Under the pieces are notes generated by a model that worked only from the letters and a program-made list of their open reading frames with translations, searched no databases and had not been told where the DNA came from. This document shows, piece after piece, positions 54,441 to 62,270 of a DNA stretch of 64,000 bases. The first letter of the stretch is position 1; every line of letters starts with the position of its first letter. Source of the stretch: an uncultured Pelagibacteraceae bacterium (GTDB taxonomy: Bacteria > Pseudomonadota > Alphaproteobacteria > Pelagibacterales > Pelagibacteraceae); contig CACPLG010000003.1 in the NCBI GenBank assembly GCA_902634775.1, positions 24,718 through 88,717 of the forward strand, given 5' to 3'. A program made the position numbers and the translations under genes.

Positions 54441-55762
54441 CTTACAGCCTTCAGACTTGGTTTACCTGAAGCATCAAGTGCCTGTTTCAAGTCTGCAATA
54501 ATATCATCTGGATGTTCAATACCTATTGATAGTCTTATGTATCCAGGTGTAACACCAGCTGCTAATAATTCTTCTTCAGTAAGCTGACTATGTGTAGTTG
54601 TAGCAGGGTGGATAGCTAAACTTCTAGCATCTCCAATATTTGCTACATGATAAAACATTTTTAAAGCTTCAATAAACTTTTTACCAGCTTCTACACCGCC
54701 TTTAACTTCAATTCCTACTAGAGCACCATTTCCTCCAGAAAAATATTTCTTAGTTCTATCGCCAACCGCTCCTTTGTGAAGTGTTGGATATATAACTCTT
54801 TCAACATTTTTGTGCTTAGTTAAAAAATCAACAGCCTTTTCTGCATTTGAACAGTGTTGTTTCATTCTTAAAGGTGCTGTCTCTAACCCTTGTATAATAC
54901 CCCATGCGTTGTCAGGTGCTAAAGGTGCTCCCAAGTCCCTTAATAAACATACTCTTGCTCTTACGGCAAAAGATACATTGGCTCCAGTTAATTGAGGTAC
55001 AACTTCACCCCATTTTGCTCCACCATAACTCATATCTGGTTCATTAAACAATGGTTGCCTTTTTGGATCAGCTGTCCAGTCAAAATTTCCTCCATCAACT
55101 AAACATCCACCAATTACAGTACCATGACCTCCAATGAATTTAGTTAAAGAATGAACAACAACAGCTGCTCCATGGTCTAATGGCTTACATATAACTGGTG
55201 CTGCAGTATTATCCATTATTAGAGGTATATTATGTTTTCTTCCAATATCTGAAACTTCTTTTATTGGAAAAACTCTTAAAGCAGGATTAGGCAATGTTTC
55301 TGCGTAAAAACATCTAGTTCTGTCATCAATTGCTTTTTCAAAATTTTTTGGATCAGAAGGATCAGCGTACCTTACTTCAATACCAAGTTTTTTTAATGTA
55401 TGTGTAAATAAATTTACTGTTCCGCCATACAGATCAGTTGAACTAACAAAGTTATCGCCTGACTGACATACGTTTAAAATTGCAAACGTAGATGCTGCTT
55501 GACCTGAACCAACAGTTACACAAGCTAAACCATTTTCAATTGCTGCAACTCTTTTTTCTAAAACATCATTTGTTGGATTCATAATCCTTGTATAGATATT
55601 TCCAAACTCCTTAAGTGCAAATAGGTTTGCTGCATGTCCAGTATTATTAAACTGATATGATGTTGTTCTATAAATCGGCACAGCAACAGCAGTTGTTGCT
55701 GGATCACTTCTATATTCACCACCATGTAGAGCAATAGTCTCTGGATTCTTTGATTTACTCAT
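54437..55762 (-). CDS. metY: O-acetylhomoserine aminocarboxypropyltransferase/sulfhydrylase
   Basis: Cys/Met metabolism PLP family: RIMNPTNDVLEKRVAAIENG; HSLTKFIGGHGTVIGG. Confidence 0.94.
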   Translation of the reverse strand: MSKSKNPETIALHGGEYRSDPATTAVAVPIYRTTSYQFNNTGHAANLFALKEFGNIYTRIMNPTNDVLEKRVAAIENGLACVTVGSGQAASTFAILNVCQSGDNFVSSTDLYGGTVNLFTHTLKKLGIEVRYADPSDPKNFEKAIDDRTRCFYAETLPNPALRVFPIKEVSDIGRKHNIPLIMDNTAAPVICKPLDHGAAVVVHSLTKFIGGHGTVIGGCLVDGGNFDWTADPKRQPLFNEPDMSYGGAKWGEVVPQLTGANVSFAVRARVCLLRDLGAPLAPDNAWGIIQGLETAPLRMKQHCSNAEKAVDFLTKHKNVERVIYPTLHKGAVGDRTKKYFSGGNGALVGIEVKGGVEAGKKFIEALKMFYHVANIGDARSLAIHPATTTHSQLTEEELLAAGVTPGYIRLSIGIEHPDDIIADLKQALDASGKPSLKAVS

Positions 55763-55887
55763 TTTTTTCTCCCTTCGTTGATGATTTGTGTTTTTTGATC
55801 AGTAGAAATTGTGAATTATGCACTACTTTCATATAATTATTTAAGCTATCATAAGATAATTGGAAAAAACAAGATAAATATAATAAT

Positions 55888-55916
55888 TTGACAATAGGCT
55901 ATTTCTAAGTATTAAT
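55888..55916 (+). promoter_or_regulatory. Putative sigma70 promoter for rplM-rpsI
   Basis: TTGACA (55888-55893), 17-nt spacer, ATTAAT (55911-55916); ATG at 55927. Confidence 0.5.
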
Positions 55917-55926
55917 CCCCGCAAAC

Positions 55927-56385
55927 ATGACTAAATTCGTTAAAAAAAGTGAAATAAACTGTAAGTGGTATGAAATTGATGCCAAAAATGCAGTTGTAGG
56001 TAGATTAGCTGCTATAATTACAAAAATAATTAGAGGTAAAAATAGCCCTAAATTCTCGCCTCACATGGATCATGGTGATTTTGTAGTGGTAAAAAATATA
56101 GAACATATAAAATTTACTGGAAATAAATTTGAAAATAAAAAATACTACCGACACACAGGTTATCCTGGGGGCATAAAAGAAACAACACCTGAAAAATTAC
56201 ATCAAAAAAAACCTGAGGAAGTATTAAAATTGGCAGTAAAAAGAATGTTACCAGGTGGAGCTTTAGGAAAAAAACAATTATCAAAACTTAAAGTTTATGT
56301 TGGAGAAAAACATCCTCATGAGTCTCAAAGTCCAGAATTGATTGATGTGTCAAAATTAAATAATAAAAATATTGTCAGAAATTAA
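55927..56385 (+). CDS. rplM: 50S ribosomal protein L13
   Basis: WYEIDAKNAVVGRLAAIITKIIRGKNSPKFSPHMDHGDFV. Confidence 0.97.
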   Translation: MTKFVKKSEINCKWYEIDAKNAVVGRLAAIITKIIRGKNSPKFSPHMDHGDFVVVKNIEHIKFTGNKFENKKYYRHTGYPGGIKETTPEKLHQKKPEEVLKLAVKRMLPGGALGKKQLSKLKVYVGEKHPHESQSPELIDVSKLNNKNIVRN

Positions 56386-56387
56386 TT

Positions 56388-56810
56388 ATGGCTTCAGAAA
56401 ATATACAAAGTATGGGTAATTTCACAGACGGTAAATACGCTACTGGAAGACGAAAAAAGTCAATTGCTAAAGTTTGGCTAAAAAAAGGTAGTGGTAATAT
56501 TTTTGTTAATGGTAAGAAATATGACGAATATTTTAAAAGATCTAATCACGTGAATCAATTGTTACGTCCTTTTGAGCTTATTGAACAATCAACTTCTTAC
56601 GACGTAAGATGTTCAGTGAAGGGTGGTGGACATAGTGGTCAAGTTGGAGCTATGATTCATGGTATTTCAAAAGCTTTATTGTTATTCGACGCTTCATTCA
56701 AAGCTCCTTTAAAAAAAGAAAAACTTACCACGAGAGATTCTCGTTCTGTTGAGCGTAAAAAATACGGTCATAGAAAAGCAAGAAGAAGCTTTCAGTTTTC
56801 TAAAAGATAA
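56388..56810 (+). CDS. rpsI: 30S ribosomal protein S9
   Basis: YATGRRKKSIAKVWLKKGSG; C-term ERKKYGHRKARRSFQFSKR. Confidence 0.97.
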   Translation: MASENIQSMGNFTDGKYATGRRKKSIAKVWLKKGSGNIFVNGKKYDEYFKRSNHVNQLLRPFELIEQSTSYDVRCSVKGGGHSGQVGAMIHGISKALLLFDASFKAPLKKEKLTTRDSRSVERKKYGHRKARRSFQFSKR

Positions 56811-56843
56811 TTACTTTTTTACAATCAACTGTTATAATAATTT

Positions 56844-57860
56844 ATGGACAAACTTAACGTATTAATTGCGGGCTCAACGGGTTATATCGGAACTCAATTG
56901 GTGAAACTCCTCTGTAAACACAAAAATGTTAAAATAAAATATCTTTGTGGCAATACATCTGTTGGTAAGAATATTTCATCCTACGATAAAGATTTAAAGA
57001 AATATAAGCTACCAAAGATAATCAAGATTAATTACAAACTATTTAAAGATGTAGATGTTATATTTACATCCTTGCCTAATGGGGAGTCTCAAAAAATTGC
57101 TAATAAACTATTAAAAAAAAATATCATGATTGATCTATCAGCTGATTTTAGATTAAAGAATGCAAAAATATACAACAAATATTATGGGATAAAACATATA
57201 TCTTTAAATAATCTTAAAAAAAGCATTTATGGCTTAACTGAAATTAACAAGAAAAATTTACCAAAAGGAAAAATTATAGCTTGTCCGGGTTGTTATCCTA
57301 CATCTATACTTTTACCGTTATTCCCTTTAATCAAAAAAAATTTAATTGATTTTAAAAATATTGTTATTGACTCAAAATCAGGTTTTTCTGGAGCTGGTCG
57401 TGGTGTTCATAAAAAATTCAAGAATAAAAATCTATATGGTTCAACAAGTGCTTATGGAATAGGCTCTCATAGACATAATGCAGAAATTCAGCAGGAATTG
57501 AGCTATATTAAAAAGAACATAGAATTTACTTTTACTCCTCATATACTACCTATGTTTCGAGGGATTTTATCAACTATTTATTTAAATTATAAAAGTAAAT
57601 CTAATTTGAATAAAATATACAATGAATTAAGAAGATATTATATGAAAGATAAATTTATAAAAATATTTAAGAATAAAGCTCTAAGCACGAATGATGTTAT
57701 TAACACAAATAATTGTCAAATATCAGTTTGTAAATCTAAGGATAAAAAAAAATTAATTATTCTAAGCAGTGTAGATAATTTGATAAAAGGTGGGGCAGGG
57801 CAAGCGGTTCAAAATTTAAATTTTATCTATAATTTTAAGTTTAATGAGGGTTTAAAATGA
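56844..57860 (+). CDS. argC: N-acetyl-gamma-glutamyl-phosphate reductase
   Basis: VLIAGSTGYIGTQLVKLL; ACPGCYPTSILLPL; IDSKSGFSGAGRG. Confidence 0.95.
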   Translation: MDKLNVLIAGSTGYIGTQLVKLLCKHKNVKIKYLCGNTSVGKNISSYDKDLKKYKLPKIIKINYKLFKDVDVIFTSLPNGESQKIANKLLKKNIMIDLSADFRLKNAKIYNKYYGIKHISLNNLKKSIYGLTEINKKNLPKGKIIACPGCYPTSILLPLFPLIKKNLIDFKNIVIDSKSGFSGAGRGVHKKFKNKNLYGSTSAYGIGSHRHNAEIQQELSYIKKNIEFTFTPHILPMFRGILSTIYLNYKSKSNLNKIYNELRRYYMKDKFIKIFKNKALSTNDVINTNNCQISVCKSKDKKKLIILSSVDNLIKGGAGQAVQNLNFIYNFKFNEGLK

Positions 57861-58018
57861 GAAATTTTTTATTCATAATATTTTTCATTTTAATTTCATG
57901 TAGCAAAAAAAATCTTAAGACAGAGGTTATAGACATAAATAAAAGGATGACTTTCGAAGAATTTAGGATTTTGATCGAAAAGAATGGAAATATTAAAGGA
58001 TATCCGAGCTTAGATTAA
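57857..58018 (+). CDS. Small lipoprotein (53 aa), not in supplied ORF list
   Basis: Own translation: MRNFLFIIFFILISCSKKNLKTEVIDINKRMTFEEFRILIEKNGNIKGYPSLD*; LISC lipobox; 4-nt overlap with argC, 1-nt overlap with hom. Confidence 0.75.
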   Translation: MRNFLFIIFFILISCSKKNLKTEVIDINKRMTFEEFRILIEKNGNIKGYPSLD

Positions 58019-59307
58019 TGAAAAAGGAATTTAACATTGCGATTATAGGATTAGGACAAATAGGTATTTATCTTTATAATGAGCTCAAAAGAAATCAAAA
58101 AACTATTCAGCTTTTAACAGGAAAAAAAATTAAAATTGTTGGTTTATCAGCAAGAAACATAAATAAAAAAAGAAGATACCCAATTAATAAAAAGATCTTT
58201 TTTAAAGATCCAATTAAAATGCTTAAGAGTAAACAAGTTGATATTTTGTTTGAATGTATTGGATTATCAGATGGAATGTCAAAGAGATGTGTTGAGTTTG
58301 CTTTGAATAGGAAAATTCATGTCATTACTCCAAACAAAGCCTTAATATCAAAACATGGTGACAAACTATCTTCAATTGCTGAAAATAAAAGAGTAAATTT
58401 AGAGTTTGAAGCATCTGTTGGAGGAGGTATTCCAATTCTAAGAACAATTAAAGATAGTCTTGCAACCAATCACATTACAAAAGTTTATGGAATATTGAAC
58501 GGTACATGTAATTACATATTATCTGAAATGGAAAAAACAAAAGATAATTTTAAAAATGTCCTAATAAAAGCACAAAAATTAGGGTATGCGGAGCCAGGTA
58601 ATCCAAAACTAGATTTAAATGGATATGACGCCCTCGCTAAAGTTAAGATTCTATCTGCTTTAGCATTTAATAAACGTTTGTCGAATTCAGTCTCTTTAAT
58701 GGAAGGAATAGAAAATGTAGAACCAAAAGATTTTGAAATAGCAGATCAATTAAATCTAAGAATTAAATTATTAGGTATTACAGAAATCATAAATAATAAG
58801 CTTTTTGAAAGAGTTCATCCGTGTTTGGTTAAAAAGAATACATATATTGGAAATGTAGGTGGTGTAATGAATGCAGTAATATTAGAGGGAAAACCAGTCG
58901 GTGAAAGTGTTTTACAAGGTGAGGGGGCAGGTCCTGAACCTACATCATCGGCACTAATGTCAGATTTAATGTCAATTTTAAGAGGAAATATAAAATATCC
59001 TTTTGGTATCCCAAATATAAAACGAAACAAAATTAAAAGTTATGATCTCAATAATTATGAAAATTCTTTATATATTAGGTTCGAAGTAAGAGACAAACCT
59101 GGAGTTTTATCACAAATCACAAAAAATTTAGCTAATAATAAAATTTCTATTCAAAGATTAATACAAATACCAAATAATAAAAATAAAACAGCTTCAATTG
59201 TTATTATTACACATGCAACTAAACAAATAAATTCAGATAAATGTCTAAGATCATTACAAAAAAACAAAAATGTGCTTAAAAAGCCTGTTTTATTAAGGCT
59301 TTTTTAG
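58018..59307 (+). CDS. hom: Homoserine dehydrogenase
   Basis: IIGLGQIGIYL; VTPNKALISKHG; ILNGTCNYILSEM; GAGPEPTSSALMSDL. Confidence 0.95.
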   Translation: MKKEFNIAIIGLGQIGIYLYNELKRNQKTIQLLTGKKIKIVGLSARNINKKRRYPINKKIFFKDPIKMLKSKQVDILFECIGLSDGMSKRCVEFALNRKIHVITPNKALISKHGDKLSSIAENKRVNLEFEASVGGGIPILRTIKDSLATNHITKVYGILNGTCNYILSEMEKTKDNFKNVLIKAQKLGYAEPGNPKLDLNGYDALAKVKILSALAFNKRLSNSVSLMEGIENVEPKDFEIADQLNLRIKLLGITEIINNKLFERVHPCLVKKNTYIGNVGGVMNAVILEGKPVGESVLQGEGAGPEPTSSALMSDLMSILRGNIKYPFGIPNIKRNKIKSYDLNNYENSLYIRFEVRDKPGVLSQITKNLANNKISIQRLIQIPNNKNKTASIVIITHATKQINSDKCLRSLQKNKNVLKKPVLLRLF

Positions 59308-59309
59308 TA

Positions 59310-60206
59310 ATGGAAATATACGTAAAGATATTTGAAGTTATTTTTCCAGTTTTTTTTGTCATAGGTATTGGCTACTATTTAGGTAAAAAAAATCCAAAAT
59401 TTGACACTAATTTTATAACAAATTTTGCTGGAAATATTGGTACTCCAGCAATGATTTTTTATACTGTTACAACAACAGGCATAACTCTAAGTATTTTTAT
59501 TCATTACTTTGCGTATGCTATTTTAATGATTGGTGGTTTTGCAATAGTTGGACTTATAATACTTTTCCTTCTTAAAAAAGATCTAAGTATGGAACTCCCA
59601 CCACTAATTCTTCCAAATACTGGGAATATGGGCGTTCCAATTTGTTTATTTGCCTATGGAACTCAAGGTTTGGGAGTAGCTTCGGCTGTTGCCTCCGTAA
59701 TTATTCTATTTCATTTCACATTAGGTGTTTTTTTAGCAAAAAAAAAATTTTCATTTGATATCCTTATTAAAAATCCACCTGTATACGCAATTATAGTCTC
59801 TGTTTTTTTTCTATTTTTTAATATCAAAACACCTTTATTTCTTGAAAACACAACTTTTCTTCTCACTTATGCAACTATTTTTTTGGTGTTGATGTCTTTG
59901 GGTATTGCATTAACAAGGTTTAAATTTTCTTTTCGAGACTCAATTATATTCTCATTTTTAAGAGTTATAATAGGTCCCATTATAGGCTTTGCTGTTATTT
60001 ATTATTTTGATCTTTCAGGATTTCCTGCAGGAGTACTTTTAATACAAAGTGCGATGCCAAGTGCTATATTGAACTATTTAGTTGGCAGCATGTATTCACC
60101 CAAAAAAATTGTTGATAGTATTGCAAGTACAATTGTTACATCAACTTTAATGTCATTTATAACAATTCCTATTGTAGTATTCTTTGCTTTAAGATATTTC
60201 AATTAG
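59310..60206 (+). CDS. AEC (auxin efflux carrier) family transporter
   Basis: Membrane protein with ILPNTGNMGVPICLFAYG motif. Confidence 0.85.
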   Translation: MEIYVKIFEVIFPVFFVIGIGYYLGKKNPKFDTNFITNFAGNIGTPAMIFYTVTTTGITLSIFIHYFAYAILMIGGFAIVGLIILFLLKKDLSMELPPLILPNTGNMGVPICLFAYGTQGLGVASAVASVIILFHFTLGVFLAKKKFSFDILIKNPPVYAIIVSVFFLFFNIKTPLFLENTTFLLTYATIFLVLMSLGIALTRFKFSFRDSIIFSFLRVIIGPIIGFAVIYYFDLSGFPAGVLLIQSAMPSAILNYLVGSMYSPKKIVDSIASTIVTSTLMSFITIPIVVFFALRYFN

Positions 60207-60219
60207 ATTTAATATATTA

Positions 60220-61071
60220 ATGAAAGCTATAACTTTTAATCTATTAGCGTGGGTAATGCTTCCCATAATGGATGGTTTTGCTAAATATCTCAGTTCTGAT
60301 CTTCCAGTTTTACAAATTACGTGGGCACGATACTTCTTCACAGTAGCATTTACATTGCCTATATTGTTTTTCTTTTTTAAAAAAAACCTTGTTTGGACTG
60401 ATAAACCTAAACTACAACTTATTAGAGGTTTAATTTTATTAACTGCAAATGTTTGTTTTTTTTATTCAATTTCAATAATTTCTTTAGCAAAGGCTCTTAC
60501 ATTAGCTTTCATTGCCCCTTTAATTGTTACAGCATTTTCTCCAATTTTTTTAGGTGAGAAAGTAGGTTTTAGAAGATGGTCTGCAGTTATAATTGGTTTT
60601 ATTGGATCAATGGTAGTAATTAGACCAGGATTTGTAGAAATAAACTTAGCAAGTTTAGCAGCTTTAGGAACTGGGGTAATGTATGGTTTTTATTTGATAA
60701 TTACACGAAAACTAAGTTCATCTGATAATCCATTATTAACTTTATTATTAACTGGTGTAGTAGGGGCCATAATAATCTCGTTTGTTATGCCTTTCGTATG
60801 GATTAAACCTACCTTAAATCAATGGTCTATGATGGCAGCTATTGGAATATTTGCATGTGTAGGTCATCTATTTATTATATTGTCTCTTAAATATGCAGAT
60901 GCTTCGAAATTAGCTCCATTTAGTTACTTTGAGATAGTTACAAATATTATAATAGGATATTACTTCTTTAGTGATTTCCCAGATAAATGGACTTTCCTTG
61001 GTTTATTTATTATTATTCTTAGTGGTATTTATATATCAAGGCGAGAGAACATCGTTAAAAGACTTAAATAA
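60220..61071 (+). CDS. EamA/DMT family permease
   Basis: Two EamA repeats (KALTLAFIAPLIVTAFSPIFLGEKVGFRRWSAVIIGFIGSMVVIRPG; FSYFEIVTNIIIGYYFF). Confidence 0.87.
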   Translation: MKAITFNLLAWVMLPIMDGFAKYLSSDLPVLQITWARYFFTVAFTLPILFFFFKKNLVWTDKPKLQLIRGLILLTANVCFFYSISIISLAKALTLAFIAPLIVTAFSPIFLGEKVGFRRWSAVIIGFIGSMVVIRPGFVEINLASLAALGTGVMYGFYLIITRKLSSSDNPLLTLLLTGVVGAIIISFVMPFVWIKPTLNQWSMMAAIGIFACVGHLFIILSLKYADASKLAPFSYFEIVTNIIIGYYFFSDFPDKWTFLGLFIIILSGIYISRRENIVKRLK

Positions 61072-61283
61072 ATAGGTAATATAAGTTTACTAATTAATTA
61101 AGTAATACTTTAATATATTATTGTAAACTATTGTTATTATTGAATATTATTAGTATCTTTAAAAGAATATTTTTGGTAAAAAAAACTAACAAAAAACCGT
61201 AATTTAATGATAAAAATGAAAAAACCTTTAAAATAGCCATTAATATTAGTTCAAAGACTGTGAAAAATCAAAAAAAAGGCGGT

Positions 61284-61316
61284 GTCTAAAACTATTGTTA
61301 TTGCATAATTTTAGAC
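61284..61316 (-). other. Hairpin followed on minus strand by a T-rich tract (possible 3' terminator/UTR structure)
   Basis: GTCTAAAA/TTTTAGAC perfect 8-bp arms; minus strand continues ACACCGCCTTTTTTT. Confidence 0.45.
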
Positions 61317-61481
61317 CAATGCAGATATTGAATATGCTATTTAAACGGCCATAGAGGGGTCAATTTTAAGAATTGTCCTCAGAATGGTGCAACTGATCGT
61401 TGAATATATAAATAATATCAGTTTATAGACTAAATATAAAAAAAACGTTGATTTTATTGGGTTTTTAATTGAAAAAAAGCC

Positions 61482-61751
61482 CTAAATATTAACCTTTTCT
61501 GACCTCAACAATTTCAATTTTTGATCAACTCCACCTCTTCCAGAGTAACCTCCGAGGCCTCCATCAGACCTAATAACCCTATGACATGGTATATTCGGAG
61601 CATAAGGATTCGCAGCACAGGCATTAGCAACCGCACGAGCTGATTTTGGCTTATTTATTGCTATAGCTACTTGTTTATATGTTTTTACGGATCCTTTAGG
61701 TATCTTTTTAAGATAATTCCATACTTGTAATTGAAATTTAGTGCCTTTCAT
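61482..61751 (-). CDS. Minimal methylated-DNA--protein-cysteine methyltransferase (C-terminal domain only)
   Basis: GTKFQLQVWNYLKKIPKGSVKTYKQVA...NPYAPNIPCHRVIRSDGGLGGYSG; PCHRV active site kept. Confidence 0.88.
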   Translation of the reverse strand: MKGTKFQLQVWNYLKKIPKGSVKTYKQVAIAINKPKSARAVANACAANPYAPNIPCHRVIRSDGGLGGYSGRGGVDQKLKLLRSEKVNI

Positions 61752-61752
61752 G

Positions 61753-61798
61753 AAAAAAAACCCCTGTTTCCTTGCACTTTTTACGGTGCAAAGAACAG
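61753..61798 (-). terminator. Intrinsic terminator (or attenuator) of the minus-strand RNA
   Basis: Minus strand CUGUUCUUUGCAC-CGUAAAAA-GUGCAAGGAAACAG (13 bp, one bulge) then GGGUUUUUUUU. Confidence 0.75.
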
Positions 61799-61937
61799 TA
61801 GTTTTGGCACGTCGTTGTATGCGCTACCGCCATGCCTTCCGCCCTACGATTTTAGCGCTACTCCGTAAGACTTTCTGCCCCCTGGGCTTGGTCCTCTCGG
61901 CCTTTCCCCAGTTGGCCAGTTAAGGGTTGCCCCTTAA
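61753..61937 (-). ncRNA. Candidate GC-rich structured RNA, family unknown
   Basis: ~55% G+C over 61761-61920 in an AT-rich genome; consecutive stems including GCAA and GAGA tetraloop hairpins, potential kissing loop, terminal U8; TAAAAT -10-like box at 61941-61946. Confidence 0.75.
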
Positions 61938-62023
61938 TTCATTTTACAATAACAAATTACTTAGGTTGAATGTATCACTTTTTAAGCGATTAAACAGGAT
62001 AGGTGTGAATAATGTTAATAACT

Positions 62024-62188
62024 CTAAAAGTACAATAATGAAACAATTACAGCCAAGCTTAAAATTAATACTGCTATCAAAATATATATAGATTTTTTTT
62101 TCTCAGGCTTGTCCAATTTTTCAAATTTAAACAGCACAAAAAAAACTATTCCAATAAAAGCTAAAGCTAAAATTATATATTTTAACAT
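62024..62188 (-). CDS. Small predicted two-TM membrane protein (54 aa), not in supplied ORF list
   Basis: Own translation: MLKYIILALAFIGIVFFVLFKFEKLDKPEKKKSIYILIAVLILSLAVIVSLLYF*; two hydrophobic segments separated by a charged loop. Confidence 0.6.
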   Translation of the reverse strand: MLKYIILALAFIGIVFFVLFKFEKLDKPEKKKSIYILIAVLILSLAVIVSLLYF

Positions 62189-62234
62189 AAAAACAAATTA
62201 ACTTATTTACTTGACATCTTAAATGACTTATATT

Positions 62235-62269
62235 ATTACTAATGATAATTAATTGTTATCAATAGTAAT
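62235..62269. repeat. Inverted repeat immediately upstream of recombinase ATG
   Basis: ATTACTAATGATAA - ttaattg - TTATCAATAGTAAT, 13/14 complementary. Confidence 0.8.
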
Positions 62270-62270
62270 T

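Noticed and set aside
55763-55926. SAM-II/SAM-V riboswitch upstream of metY (expected from published SAR11 work)
   Set aside because: The leader has a GGGAG ribosome-binding site and a small AGTAG/CTACT hairpin (55801-55827), but I could not build an H-type pseudoknot pairing with the SD; worth running cmscan RF00521/SAM-V models
61741-61923. 60-aa plus-strand ORF (MPFMKKNPCFLALF...) in the GC-rich island
   Set aside because: It lies antisense over the strongly structured segment with tetraloops and a terminator on the other strand, and has no recognisable protein features; better explained as chance ORF over an RNA gene
61753-61937. tmRNA, RNase P RNA, SRP RNA, 6S or 5S identity for the GC-rich island
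   Set aside because: No TTCGA T-arm, tag codons, GAGGAAAGUCC core, SRP GGAAGGAAGCAGCC loop or closing 6S duplex could be found; a covariance-model search is needed to be certain
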